The notes beneath the pieces were generated by a model. The model was not told where the DNA came from. It worked only from the letters and a program-made list of their open reading frames with translations, and searched no databases. Positions 32,966-42,600 of a DNA stretch of 64,000 nt are shown here, piece after piece. Location: contig NZ_VLPL01000008.1 of NCBI RefSeq assembly GCF_007558725.1, positions 1-64,000 of the forward strand, given 5' to 3'. The DNA comes from Fluviicola chungangensis (lineage in GTDB: Bacteria > Bacteroidota > Bacteroidia > Flavobacteriales_D > Crocinitomicaceae). The translations under genes and the position numbers were made by a program. The stretch's first letter is position 1. Each line of letters starts with the position of its first letter.

Positions 32966-33967
32966 TCATTTCGGAAGTCCCCGGGTATCTGCCTCAAATA
33001 TTTTTCCTTGTCTGTAAAAGAAAGGATCTTTTGTGATCTTGTATAGTTGATATAACTGTCCGACCACAATGCGGTGGTAATCCATGATTTTCATCTGATC
33101 TACCTGGCAGTAATAACTTGCTTCGTTTTTGTTCCGGTATTTATAAAGGTTATTTTTGACCGTCGTCAGAGTTGCCTGCAGGATTCTTCTGGCTTGCGGG
33201 TTTTCAGTGATCCGGTAATAATCGTAAACTCCATATATTCCGAAAATCATCCCGTTTAATGTGAAACAGGGCTTTTCCGAGGGATATTCTTCGATCCACA
33301 AATACTTGTTTTGATCAGAACATACAACCCATGGAGTGTATTTTTTACCTTTCAAAAGAGTAAGCGACCGAAAAATTTCATGGCAGAAGGTCAAATACTG
33401 CTTTCGTCGGGTGATCTCGTACAAACGTGAAAATACGGAAAGAACTTGTCCTTGTGCCATCCCCGAATACCACGGTGCTTCATGGTAGTGAAAGTGATTT
33501 GGATGATTTTGGTAGTTGATCGAATAAGGAAAGAACCGTGCGTTGTACTTACAAGTCGATAAGGAAATCAATTTGGCGGCAATGATTTCTATCTGCTTTA
33601 AAACAGTACGATCTTTTGTTGTTTGGAAAACATCAATTAATCGAAGAGTATATTGTGAAATGTATACAGGATGATATATGGATTTGTTGTTCATAGTAAG
33701 AAGCGGAATCGAGTCTTTATCATACTGTTCGTTTCTGCTGTACGCTGTTTGATGAGTGACGTACGGCAGGTCCGAAGCACTTAGATGATGAATCTGAAAG
33801 GAATCAATGCGATAATCGGTTTGATTGCAGGGATCGTTATTCCGCATCGAAATGGTTTTTACCCAATAGTCGATTTCTTGCCTGAAACTGTAAGCCACAA
33901 TTCCAATGATTCCGATTAGCAGTAATAATTTGATTTTCTTAGGTGTTTTTTTAATTCGTCGCGACAT
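32966..33967 (-). CDS. D-glucuronyl C5-epimerase-like membrane-anchored protein
   Basis: The 333-residue protein has one N-terminal membrane segment at about 14-28 (LLLLIGIIGIVAYSF). Residues about 130-325 resemble the C-terminal catalytic domain of glucuronyl C5-epimerases: APWYSGMAQGQVLSVFSRLYEITRRKQYL, EEYPSEKPCFTLNGMIFGIYGVYDYYRIT and MDYHRIVVGQLYQLY. Those enzymes convert glucuronate to iduronate in polysaccharides. It should face the periplasm. The substrate is unknown, and no polysaccharide cluster is next to it. Confidence 0.8.
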   Translation of the reverse strand: MSRRIKKTPKKIKLLLLIGIIGIVAYSFRQEIDYWVKTISMRNNDPCNQTDYRIDSFQIHHLSASDLPYVTHQTAYSRNEQYDKDSIPLLTMNNKSIYHPVYISQYTLRLIDVFQTTKDRTVLKQIEIIAAKLISLSTCKYNARFFPYSINYQNHPNHFHYHEAPWYSGMAQGQVLSVFSRLYEITRRKQYLTFCHEIFRSLTLLKGKKYTPWVVCSDQNKYLWIEEYPSEKPCFTLNGMIFGIYGVYDYYRITENPQARRILQATLTTVKNNLYKYRNKNEASYYCQVDQMKIMDYHRIVVGQLYQLYKITKDPFFYRQGKIFEADTRGLPK

Positions 33968-34077
33968 ATGATTTATGGGGTTGATGGAAAATGTGAGAAG
34001 AATGATCAGGTGAAAAGAAGGATTCCGAAAATAAAATACAGGTTTACAGGCTATATCATACGAATAGATGATTTATT

Positions 34078-34560
34078 CTATTTCGTTTTCTCGTTCACCT
34101 CGTGGATTTCATGCTTGATATCGCGCAGTTCATCCAATACCGAATCTTGTGTCTGAGCAGGTTTCCGGAAGCTTTCGTCCATTAAATCGTTGAATTCTTT
34201 GCCCCAATCGATTTCCTTAACGGCTTTTCCGGTAATCTTGTCTTTACTGCTTAAATAGGTTTTCGATTTTCCGGGAATCACATAGATCGCGTGACTGAAA
34301 ATTCCGTCTTTCCCTATAATGAATTTGGAATCGCGTGGCAAGCGGTTGATCTCTTCCAGGTGGATGTGTACAGCCATTTGGTATTCATCACTGAATTCGA
34401 TTTTGGTTACCTTCCCGATTTCCCGCTTTTTGAGAATCACATCATCACCTTCATCCAGTCCGTTGGTCTCTTCAAACAAAATTACCAGGTCACGTTTAGG
34501 ATCGTTACTGCAGGAGAAAAGAATCAGTGTGAAAAAAAAGAAGAAAAACAGGTATTTCAT
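34078..34560 (-). CDS. MCE/MlaD-domain lipoprotein
   Basis: The 160-residue protein has a lipobox (LILFSC) and a single MCE domain at about 24-110: LVILFEETNGLDEGDDVILKKREIGKVTKIEF, then YVIPGKSKTYL. MlaD-type proteins bind lipids between the membranes. There is no ABC partner next to it, which is unusual, and the C-terminal part is a short charged helix. A lipid-shuttling role is possible but not shown. Confidence 0.77.
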   Translation of the reverse strand: MKYLFFFFFFTLILFSCSNDPKRDLVILFEETNGLDEGDDVILKKREIGKVTKIEFSDEYQMAVHIHLEEINRLPRDSKFIIGKDGIFSHAIYVIPGKSKTYLSSKDKITGKAVKEIDWGKEFNDLMDESFRKPAQTQDSVLDELRDIKHEIHEVNEKTK

Positions 34561-34770
34561 TTCATCGGTATTTGACTGTAAAGATAACCGATTTGTGGTT
34601 TATTTCGTGTTCCTACAAGCTGCACAAATGAAACTTGTGGTGTCCCGTATGGTTTTCCGAATTGTTCACATTCCGGACTGTACTGAGAAATGGGATGATG
34701 CAGGATGGCTTTGGGGACCGTTCTGACACCGGTTAGGTAATTTAAAATGTAAAAGCGTTTCAATTTTCAA

Positions 34771-34983
34771 TTAATTGGGGCATTCCCCCTTTACATATTT
34801 CGTAATTCCATGGCATTCAGCGGAACAGGCGTTGGAATATGTTTTGTTATTACATCCGCAAACAGGATCGTATTCCATCGTGCAAATACAATCTTCTTTG
34901 ATGTTTTCCTTACAATCTTGCTTATTGCAACTTTTGGCAGATACACCGACTGCCAGGACCGAAACGAACACTAGTATTTTCAT
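34771..34983 (-). CDS. Secreted Kazal-type serine protease inhibitor-like peptide
   Basis: This 70-residue protein has a short signal-like N terminus (MKILVFVSVLAVGVSAKS) and a Kazal-type domain: CICTMEYDPVCGCNNKTYSNACSAECHGITKYVKGEC, with VCGxNxxTYxNxCxA spacing. Kazal domains block serine proteases by presenting a loop. In bacteria they are rare and mostly uncharacterised. It lies just downstream of an M28 peptidase gene, with 11 bases between. Confidence 0.82.
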   Translation of the reverse strand: MKILVFVSVLAVGVSAKSCNKQDCKENIKEDCICTMEYDPVCGCNNKTYSNACSAECHGITKYVKGECPN

Positions 34984-34994
34984 AATCCGTGAAT

Positions 34995-35897
34995 TTAAGC
35001 TAAGATACTGAAAAATATGCCGTCAATAACGAGTGCCATTTTGGAAATGTTCAGGGTGCCCATTTCGTCCGTTTTTTGATGATAATTTTTATTCCTGTAA
35101 AAAGCTGTATCCGTTACCATGCAAGCACTGAAACCCATTTTCCAATAGTTTAAATGATCGGAAAAATCAATTCCCGTGAGTGATTTCGGTCCGTTGAATT
35201 TCTTTACCGGCAACCTGGCAAAACGGTCCATCCGTTTGGTGAATTGACGGGCACCTTTTCCTTTACTGTATTTATTGACAACGGTGATGTAATTTGCGCG
35301 GGAACCATAGAACAGCTTCAAAAATCCAATCGGGTACTCTTGTGTGTGTTTGGCTTCATTGAAATAACCGATCATTTCCAGGCAGATCATCCCGATGACA
35401 TCCGCATGTGAATCCCGCAGTGATTTGGCATGAATGTAGCTTCCCATATAATCCGTTCGGAAAAAAGGTGGCTCTTCCAGGGTATAAGCAACCAGTTCGA
35501 TACATTTGTCCGGGGACTTTCCTCTTAAAAGTCTTGCCAGTTCCAGTAAGCCGATAATTCCCGAGGCATTGTCATCTGCTCCTTCCTGGTTTCCGCATAC
35601 ATCGTAATGCGCTCCGATCACCAGCTTTTTGGAAATTCCGGGGTTAAAGCGGGCAATGACATTTCCATAAGCGATTCCATCCACAGCATACGTTTGGTAG
35701 AAAACAGTATCCGCATATTGCCTGAAGTAGCTATAAATGAATGCGGCAGTCTCGTTGAGCTGATCGATATGCTGATAATTGCGCGGTTCGGGTGTTTTGG
35801 TGAGTTCAATCAACAATTCTTTGATGCGAAGGGTGTCCGACTGACCGTAAGTGATTTTACCAATGAGGCAAAGGACGAAAAAAAAGCTAATCTTCAT
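34995..35897 (-). CDS. M28-family zinc peptidase, secreted
   Basis: The 300-residue protein has a signal peptide (MKISFFFVLCLIGKITYGQ). M28 metal ligands are visible in order: GAHYDVC (His, Asp), GADDNASGI (Asp), YTLEEPPF (Glu pair) and NYHQKTDEMGTLN (His). It is an aminopeptidase or glutaminyl-cyclase relative; the exact activity is not certain. It likely works in the periplasm or outside. The Kazal-like gene follows downstream on the same strand and may be co-transcribed. Confidence 0.85.
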   Translation of the reverse strand: MKISFFFVLCLIGKITYGQSDTLRIKELLIELTKTPEPRNYQHIDQLNETAAFIYSYFRQYADTVFYQTYAVDGIAYGNVIARFNPGISKKLVIGAHYDVCGNQEGADDNASGIIGLLELARLLRGKSPDKCIELVAYTLEEPPFFRTDYMGSYIHAKSLRDSHADVIGMICLEMIGYFNEAKHTQEYPIGFLKLFYGSRANYITVVNKYSKGKGARQFTKRMDRFARLPVKKFNGPKSLTGIDFSDHLNYWKMGFSACMVTDTAFYRNKNYHQKTDEMGTLNISKMALVIDGIFFSILA

Positions 35898-36071
35898 GGG
35901 GTTATTGATTGGAGTAAGCTGTACAATCGGAAATGTAAAAAGTTTAAAGATTTGAGCAGTATAAATAACCTGAAGTTAGGGTTTCATTGAGCGAGCGGTC
36001 AGATCTGGCAACTGTTTTTCATTCCGTGACGTAATATTGCGTTTTACGTCAAAATTTTTGCAGCATAAAAA

Positions 36072-36100
36072 ATCCCGACTTCGCAAAGCGAAGTCGGGAT
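36072..36100 (-). terminator. Terminator of rplS
   Basis: ATCCCGACTTCGC (36072-36084) pairs with GCGAAGTCGGGAT (36088-36100), 13 bp with a 3-base loop; on the minus strand it is followed by TTTTTT. An 8-bp inverted repeat TGACGTAA/TTACGTCA at 36027-36051 lies beyond it. Confidence 0.88.
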
Positions 36101-36124
36101 CGTATATGGAGAATAATCTTCGAC

Positions 36125-36481
36125 TTAGTGAGAGAAGCTTCTTTTTTCTTTGATACGCGCTGCTTTACCAGTAAGACCGCGGAAGTAGAAGATACGTGCA
36201 CGACGTACAGCTCCACGCTTGTTTACTGTAATGGTATCGATGAAAGGAGATGAAATAGGGAAGATACGTTCTACTCCTATGTTTCCTGACATTTTGCGAA
36301 CAGTAAACGTTTCAGTTGTACCTTGTCCGCGACGTTGTAAAACAACACCCTGGAATTGCTGAATACGCTCTTTGTTTCCTTCTTTAATTTTGTAAGATAC
36401 AGTTACTGTATCTCCAGCTCCGAATGCTGGGAATTCTTTCAATTCTACTAGTTCTTTTTGAAGCTCTCTGATAAAATCCAT
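36125..36481 (-). CDS. rplS: Large ribosomal subunit protein L19
   Basis: The 118-residue protein is ribosomal protein L19, at the 30S-50S interface. The family sequence is obvious: [36 protein letters not shown] and [39 protein letters not shown]. Length matches other L19 proteins. Here it is not next to trmD and rpsP as in many bacteria, but stands alone with its own terminator and a possible promoter about 160 bases upstream. Confidence 0.98.
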   Translation of the reverse strand: MDFIRELQKELVELKEFPAFGAGDTVTVSYKIKEGNKERIQQFQGVVLQRRGQGTTETFTVRKMSGNIGVERIFPISSPFIDTITVNKRGAVRRARIFYFRGLTGKAARIKEKRSFSH

Positions 36482-36641
36482 GACTCTAATTTTCTTTCAC
36501 TATCCCGTAATTGGGGCTGCAATATTAGGAATAATTTTTCAATTTGTTATTTATTCCCTGAACTTTTTTTTATTTGAAGCCATTTTTCTCATCTCAATTG
36601 CTTTTTTTCTAATTTCGATTACCGAATAACAAACTTCTTTA

Positions 36642-36649
36642 CAAAGATA
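36642..36649 (-). promoter_or_regulatory. -7 promoter box for rplS
   Basis: The minus strand reads TATCTTTG, a good TAnnTTTG. RNA would start near 36636, leaving a leader of about 155 bases before the rplS ATG. The -33 TTTG is not clear. Confidence 0.45.
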
Positions 36650-36655
36650 GGGAAT

Positions 36656-37102
36656 ATGGAGGTAGTGAATAAGAAAATAATCGGGCGTAAGGATTTGGTT
36701 TCCTTTCCGGAATTTGAGTTGACGAATGTACCGGTGAAAATTGACTCGGGGGCTTACTCCAGTTCCATGCATTGTCAATCCATTGAAATAATTGAATTCG
36801 GTGACAAAGAACAGCTTCGCGTAGTTTTCCTGGATTCGGGAATATCCGGGTATACGGGGAAAGAAGTGATTTTTGATGAGTTTAAAACCAAGATCGTGAA
36901 GAGTTCCAACGGAGTTGCCCAGGAACGGTTTTTTGTTAAAGGAACGGTACGCTTGTTCGGGGAAACGTATGAAACTGTATTTTCGCTAACGGAAAGAACC
37001 GGCTTAAGAAATCCCATTTTATTAGGTCGCAGGTTGTTGAATAAACGTTTTTTGATCGATACGTCCAAAACAAATTGTTCTTACAAATACGAGAATAAGT
37101 AA
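36656..37102 (+). CDS. RimB-like retropepsin-type zinc protease
   Basis: The 148-residue protein matches the 'ATP-dependent zinc protease' family found next to rim[14 protein letters not shown], then [16 protein letters not shown] with the aspartate of an aspartic-protease-like D-S/T-G site, then [11 protein letters not shown] near the end. In pseudomonads the homologue RimB acts with RimK on S6 glutamylation. The gene is followed 47 bases later by rimK, so a joint role in modifying S6 tails is likely. Confidence 0.85.
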   Translation: MEVVNKKIIGRKDLVSFPEFELTNVPVKIDSGAYSSSMHCQSIEIIEFGDKEQLRVVFLDSGISGYTGKEVIFDEFKTKIVKSSNGVAQERFFVKGTVRLFGETYETVFSLTERTGLRNPILLGRRLLNKRFLIDTSKTNCSYKYENK

Positions 37103-37149
37103 CTAAATTAGTTGATCGAAGGAAAGGGATGAGCCTTTCAATAAAAAGA

Positions 37150-38028
37150 ATGAAAATAGCCATTTTATCACGCAATCCGCAATTGTATTCTACAAGACGC
37201 CTGGTTGAAGCAGCAGAAAAGCACGGACACGAAGCGCATGTAATAGATCATTTGCGCTGCAATATCGAAATCGAACAAAAAGGACCGTCCCTGTTTTACG
37301 GATCGGAATACCTGGAGGGGTTTGATGCCGTAATTCCTCGTGTGGGAGCATCGGTTACGTTTTATGGTACAGCCGTTGTTCGGCAGTTTGAAATGATGAA
37401 TGTGTTTTCGGTAAACAGCTCTCGGGGGATCGTTCATTCACGCGATAAACTGCGGTGTCTGCAGGTGCTTTCAAAGGAAGGTATCGGACTGCCGAAAACG
37501 GTATTCACAAATTATTCGCGCAATGTGGAACACGTGGTGGAATCTGCAGGTGGTGCTCCTGTCGTATTGAAATTGTTGGAAGGAACTCAAGGACTCGGTG
37601 TTGTTTTGGCAGAGAACCAAAATGCCGCTCAATCTGTTTTGGAAGCTTTCAACGGATTAAAAGCCCGTGTAATTGTCCAGGAATTCATTAAAGAAGCCGG
37701 TGGTGCGGATATTCGAGCGTTTGTGGTTGATGGCGAAGTGGTGGGAGCGATGAAGCGTCAGGGAAAAGAAGGGGAATTCCGGTCGAATCTGCATCGTGGA
37801 GGAACGGCAATGATCCTGGAATTGACCGAAGAGGAAAAAATGACGGCGATCAAAGCTGCAGATGCTGTCGGTTTGGGCGTTGCGGGAGTGGATTTACTTC
37901 AGTCTTCCCGCGGACCTCTGGTGTTGGAGGTGAATTCCTCTCCGGGACTGGAAGGAATAGAACGTGCTACCGGTGTTGATATAGCCGGAAAGATCATCGC
38001 TTTTATTGAGAAGAATGTAAAAAGATAA
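37150..38028 (+). CDS. rimK: RimK-type ATP-grasp glutamate ligase
   Basis: ATG 37150 gives [18 protein letters not shown], the usual RimK start; a start at 37129 would add seven residues. The 292-residue ATP-grasp enzyme adds glutamates to the C terminus of ribosomal protein S6 in E. coli. Motifs: [36 protein letters not shown] (ATP loop), [17 protein letters not shown] and [13 protein letters not shown] (metal ligands). Three bases separate it from the next gene. The true substrate here is inferred. Confidence 0.92.
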   Translation: MKIAILSRNPQLYSTRRLVEAAEKHGHEAHVIDHLRCNIEIEQKGPSLFYGSEYLEGFDAVIPRVGASVTFYGTAVVRQFEMMNVFSVNSSRGIVHSRDKLRCLQVLSKEGIGLPKTVFTNYSRNVEHVVESAGGAPVVLKLLEGTQGLGVVLAENQNAAQSVLEAFNGLKARVIVQEFIKEAGGADIRAFVVDGEVVGAMKRQGKEGEFRSNLHRGGTAMILELTEEEKMTAIKAADAVGLGVAGVDLLQSSRGPLVLEVNSSPGLEGIERATGVDIAGKIIAFIEKNVKR

Positions 38029-38030
38029 AA

Positions 38031-39008
38031 ATGGCCCGAAAGTTCTGCATACTTGGAAAAGAAATTCTGCCTGGTCAGAGTGTTGAATTGAGCATGGATG
38101 TAGCGAAGTTGCATACCCATACACCGGTTCAGGTCCCGGTTTTTGTTGAAAGATCTCTCAAGGATGGTCCGATCCTGCTATTGATGGCCGGAATGCACGG
38201 TGACGAGATCAACGGGATGGAAATTATCCGCAGGGTGATTCGCAAAAAATGGAATAAACCCATTGCAGGAACAATCGTTTGTTTACCGGTCTTTAATATT
38301 TTCGGGTATTTGAACCTGAAACGGGAGTTGCCCGACGGAAGAGATCTCAACAGGAGCTTCCCCGGATCGAAGAACGGCTCGTTGGCAAGTCAGTTTGCTT
38401 ATCAGTTTATGAGCCAGATCGCTCCGAATGTAGATATCGTGATAGACTTTCATACCGGGTCTGCCCAGCGCTCCAATATTGCCCAGATCCGGTGTCTTCT
38501 GTCTGATCCGGTGAGTATGGAATTGGCGGAGGTTTTCAGTCCTCCGTTTATTGTGCATTCAGGATATATCTCGAAGTCGGTTCGTGAGGCCCTGAATAAA
38601 ATGGGGAAGAAAATCCTCCTTTTTGAAGGTGGAAAAACAAATTCCATTGATGAAACCATTGTGGAGGAAGGATTGATGGGAATTCAGCGTATTCTGAACC
38701 ACTTCCACATGAAGAGTTTCAAATTGGAACCGGTAGAGAACGATCCGATTATCATTAAATCTTCCAAATGGCTGCGTGCTCCCTTGTCAGGTGTGTTCCA
38801 TTCCGAGGTGAAAAATGGCCAATACGTAGAAAAAGGTGATTTACTGGGATTTGTGAGTGATCCGTATGGCTCTTCCGAACGCAAGATCAAATCCAATTCG
38901 AATGGCTACATCATTTGTACCAACGAAGCACCCTTGGTCAATAAAGGGGACGCGATTTTTCACATTGGAAGCGCCTTGAATACAGATAAAATCAAAGAAA
39001 CAGAATAA
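38031..39008 (+). CDS. Succinylglutamate desuccinylase/aspartoacylase-family zinc hydrolase
   Basis: The 325-residue protein has the zinc site of the M14-like aspartoacylase family: GMHGDEINGMEIIRR (His, Glu), RDLNRSFPG, and DFHTGSAQRSN (His). These enzymes cleave N-acyl amino acids or related amides. It is commonly found next to rimK; an action on glutamylated products is a reasonable guess but not shown. It shares bases with the next gene (TAATG). Confidence 0.87.
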   Translation: MARKFCILGKEILPGQSVELSMDVAKLHTHTPVQVPVFVERSLKDGPILLLMAGMHGDEINGMEIIRRVIRKKWNKPIAGTIVCLPVFNIFGYLNLKRELPDGRDLNRSFPGSKNGSLASQFAYQFMSQIAPNVDIVIDFHTGSAQRSNIAQIRCLLSDPVSMELAEVFSPPFIVHSGYISKSVREALNKMGKKILLFEGGKTNSIDETIVEEGLMGIQRILNHFHMKSFKLEPVENDPIIIKSSKWLRAPLSGVFHSEVKNGQYVEKGDLLGFVSDPYGSSERKIKSNSNGYIICTNEAPLVNKGDAIFHIGSALNTDKIKETE

Positions 39009-39484
39009 TGAGAACGTCCAATATTCAGGGGTACTGTGCGATAGGAGTATTCAATGCAAAAACCGATCACAATATCGGTACCTTGTGGAGATCAGCCTAT
39101 ATTTTGGGAGCTTCTTACATTTTTACTGTCGGGAAACGTTACAAGAAACAAACGTCGGACGTAACACGGACTTGGGCACGAATCCCTTATTTTCACTACG
39201 ATTCATTAGAAGATCTGTGCGAAAATATTCCGTATGATTGCCACCTGATTGCCATTGAATTGACCGACGATGCCGAATTCCTTCATGATTTTGAACATCC
39301 GAAACGCGCAATTTACCTGCTTGGTTCGGAAGATCAGGGACTTCCTGAGTCTGTTCTGTCCAAATGCCGGAAAGTCATTAAGCTTCCGGGGAATTCTTCT
39401 CTGAATGTAGCTGTAACAGGAAGCATTGTGTTGCACGATCGCGCTGCCAAACTCAAACCGGAACTTCCTCCAAATCATCGATGA
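39008..39484 (+). CDS. SpoU/TrmH-family RNA 2'-O-methyltransferase
   Basis: The 158-residue protein has the SPOUT knot motifs: HNIGTLWRSAYILGASYIFTVG (motif 1), IYLLGSEDQGLPESVL (motif 2) and KLPGNSSLNVAVTGSIVLHDR (motif 3, with SLNVAVxxSI). Such enzymes methylate a ribose in tRNA or rRNA using SAM. There is no N-terminal RNA-binding extension. It ends the rim operon, linking it to translation. Confidence 0.88.
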   Translation: MRTSNIQGYCAIGVFNAKTDHNIGTLWRSAYILGASYIFTVGKRYKKQTSDVTRTWARIPYFHYDSLEDLCENIPYDCHLIAIELTDDAEFLHDFEHPKRAIYLLGSEDQGLPESVLSKCRKVIKLPGNSSLNVAVTGSIVLHDRAAKLKPELPPNHR

Positions 39485-39643
39485 GTCTTAGTTTTAACTA
39501 GTTAAATAGTTGGTTTATTTCGACGATTTTAAAAAGGTGTTAAATTCGTAACTAACTGATTTTTATTTTTAAACTCAGGATTTGGTTGTGTGAATGGCTT
39601 GTTTCGCTTTCTTAATTTTAGTTAAAAATAATGCTGTATCAAC

Positions 39644-39651
39644 TATCTTTG
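39644..39651 (+). promoter_or_regulatory. -7 promoter box of the T9SS surface locus
   Basis: TATCTTTG fits TAnnTTTG; the -33 element may be TTAG near 39619. RNA would start near 39657, so the GTG at 39653 cannot be used and translation starts at ATG 39680. Confidence 0.5.
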
Positions 39652-39679
39652 CGTGCTCAAAACTGAGATAGTCCTAAAT

Positions 39680-42600
39680 ATGTTCAGATTTATACAACTT
39701 TTCCTGCTTGCGTTTTTACTTACTGCTGCTGTAAATGCTAATGCACAGAGAGATACCGTTTTTTGGTTCGCAGCTCCCGATGTTTCTGCCGGAGTTGGAG
39801 ATACACCCGTTAAACTTCGTTTTCAAACCTACGATCAGCCTGCAACGATCACGGTGACGCAGCCGGCCAATGGTGCTTTCGTGCCCCTGACACTGACCAT
39901 GCCTGCTTTTTCAAGTGACAGCTTGGACTTGAGTACTGTTGTGGCTCAAATAGAAAGTCCTGCGGGAAATGTGGTTTCGAATAACGGAATTAAGATCAGC
40001 GCTACAGCTTTCATCAATTCAGTTTACGAAGTCATTGCTCCGAATAACAAAGAAAGCTTCAGTTTAAAGGGAGGAAAGGCATTAGGAACAAATTTTTATA
40101 CGCCGTTCCAGAAATTTTGGGACAATTCGGTGACGGCTCCGGCAACGTATTCGGGGATCGAGATCGTAGCTTCCATGAACAATACCACCGTACTGATCAC
40201 TCCGAGAACAGCGATTACCGGTCATTTGGCCAATGCAACATTTTCGGTTGTGCTAAATGCGGGACAAACATACAGTGCCAGGGATGTGAATGTTTCTGCG
40301 GTAACCAGCCTTGCAGGATCCATTGTCTCTGCAAATAATCCCATTGCGGTTACTCTATTCGACGGGCAGTTGGCCCAGTCTTCCTGCGGGGATATGATCG
40401 GTGATCAGTTGATCCCGACTCCTTCGATCGGAACGGACTATTCCATTTACAAAGGAACTTCAACTACCGACCGGATTTATGTCCTGGCAACACAGAATGC
40501 TTCATCGATTGAGTTTACCGGTGCAAGTACAACTACCACGCTGATTAATTCTTCTGAAACGCTGGAGATCCCGATGACTGATGAGATTCTTTACATCAAA
40601 GCAAGTAAACCGGTGTATGTTTACCATGTTTCCGGATTCGGCTGCGAATTGAGTGCGGCTGTTGTTCCCAGTTTAAATTGCAAAGGGAATAACAATGCCG
40701 CGTTTTCCCGGTCAAGCTCTGATTCACTCGGGGTAGTCCTGGTGACGCGAAGTGGATTTGAAGGAAATTTTTTGCTGAACGGAAACTCCGGTTTTATTAC
40801 TGCCGGGATGTTCCAAACGGTTCCTGGAACAAGCGGACAATATAAAACGGCCCGTGTTTTCTTTAATACAACCGATATTCCGGTAAACAGCCACAATATG
40901 GTCGAGAACCTGTCAGATATTTTCACCATGGCAACAATCAGTGGGGGAGGAACAAATACAGGTGCTTCGTATGCTTATAATACGGATTTTTACGCTACGG
41001 CATTTTCAGAGGCCGGACCCGATGATACGGTTTGTGCCAATGTGAATTATACCTTAAATGGAAATGTGGGAGGCGGAGCTGTAACAGGAGCTTGGTCAAG
41101 TAACGGATACGGATCTTTCCAAAACGGATTGAATTCGGTTCCGAATACCTATATCCCAAGTCCCCTGGACACTTTAATCAGCCCGATCAGGATCATCCTG
41201 TCCACTACCGGGTTCTGTCCTGTTTCAAGGGATACCATGTATCTTGAAATCACACCGGCACCACTGGTAAACGCCAATACCGATCAATCCATTTGTAAAA
41301 ATAATGCCTTGGTTCAGTTGAATGGAATCATCGGAGGTGGAGCTGTCACCGGAATTTGGACATCGAATGGTTCGGGAGCCTTTTTACCGAATGCGACAAC
41401 TTTAAACGCCGAATATGTTCCATCTGCGGCAGATCTTACCGCCGGAGGAGTTCAGTTCGTGTTAACGTCTACCAATGCTGTTTCCTGTGCCATGGTTTCG
41501 GATACCATGGAGGTGAATTTTACAGATGCGGCAACGGTTGATGCGGGTGCCGATACCCTGGTTGTTTGCGCCAATAACGCAAACATAACACTATCCGGAA
41601 CAGTTAGCGGTCCAACGACTACCGGGAAATGGTTGACAAGCGGAACGGGAATTTTTTCACCGAATAACAGTTCGCTCAATTGTACCTATGTTCCGAGCGT
41701 TGCAGATACGACGGCTGGTTTCGTCTGGTTGTACCTGGAATCTACTTCAAACGGAAACTGTAACCCGGTCCAGGATAGTATCTACGTGTCTATCAACAAT
41801 GCTCCGAAAGTGGATGCTGGCCCGAATCAATTGAAGTGTTCCAATGCCGCACAGGTTCAGTTGAATGGAAGTATCATCGGCGGCCCGTTCGGTGGTGTCT
41901 GGAGTGGCGGAACCGGAACCTTTACTCCGTCAAATTCAACCTTGAATGCAGTTTATGTTCCGTCCGCAACAGAAATAGCAAACGGTAGTGTGGTGTTGAC
42001 TCTGACATCGACCAATAACGGAACATGTACGGCAGTTACTGACGGAATCCAGATTAACTTTGCTGCACCGCCATTTGCAAACTTCAGTGCGACCAATGTG
42101 TGTGAAGGACTTGCCAATGTATTCACGGATTTTTCACTTCCCGGTTCAGGGACCCTGACAAACTGGTCCTGGAAATTTCTTGCCGGTCAAACCTCTTCCG
42201 GCCAGAATCCCACATATAACTTTGGAACTGCCGGTTCTTACCCGGTTGAGCTGATCGTAACAAACTCGAACGGATGTAAAGATACAGTGTCTGTTTCAGT
42301 TTCTGTTTTTGATAAACCGGTCGCAGGTTTCAATTCTGCCAATTCGTGTCCGAATAATCAGGTAACAGTTGCGTTTACGGATGCTTCTGCAAGCTCCGAA
42401 ACCATTAATTACTGGTTTTACGATTTCGGTGGGCAGGGATCTGCTGCGATGGCAGACGTAAATCAACAGTTTGCAAGTGGAGGAACATATACGATTACTC
42501 ACATTGTTTCTACAGTAAACGGATGTTCCGATACGATCATTCAACCGATTACAATCGATCCGTTGCCGGATGCAGGATTCTACTATAATTCAAACGGGGG

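Noticed and set aside
36027-36051. TGACGTAA/TTACGTCA inverted repeat beyond the rplS terminator
   Set aside because: Short arms and no T-run; no gene start nearby that it would obviously control.
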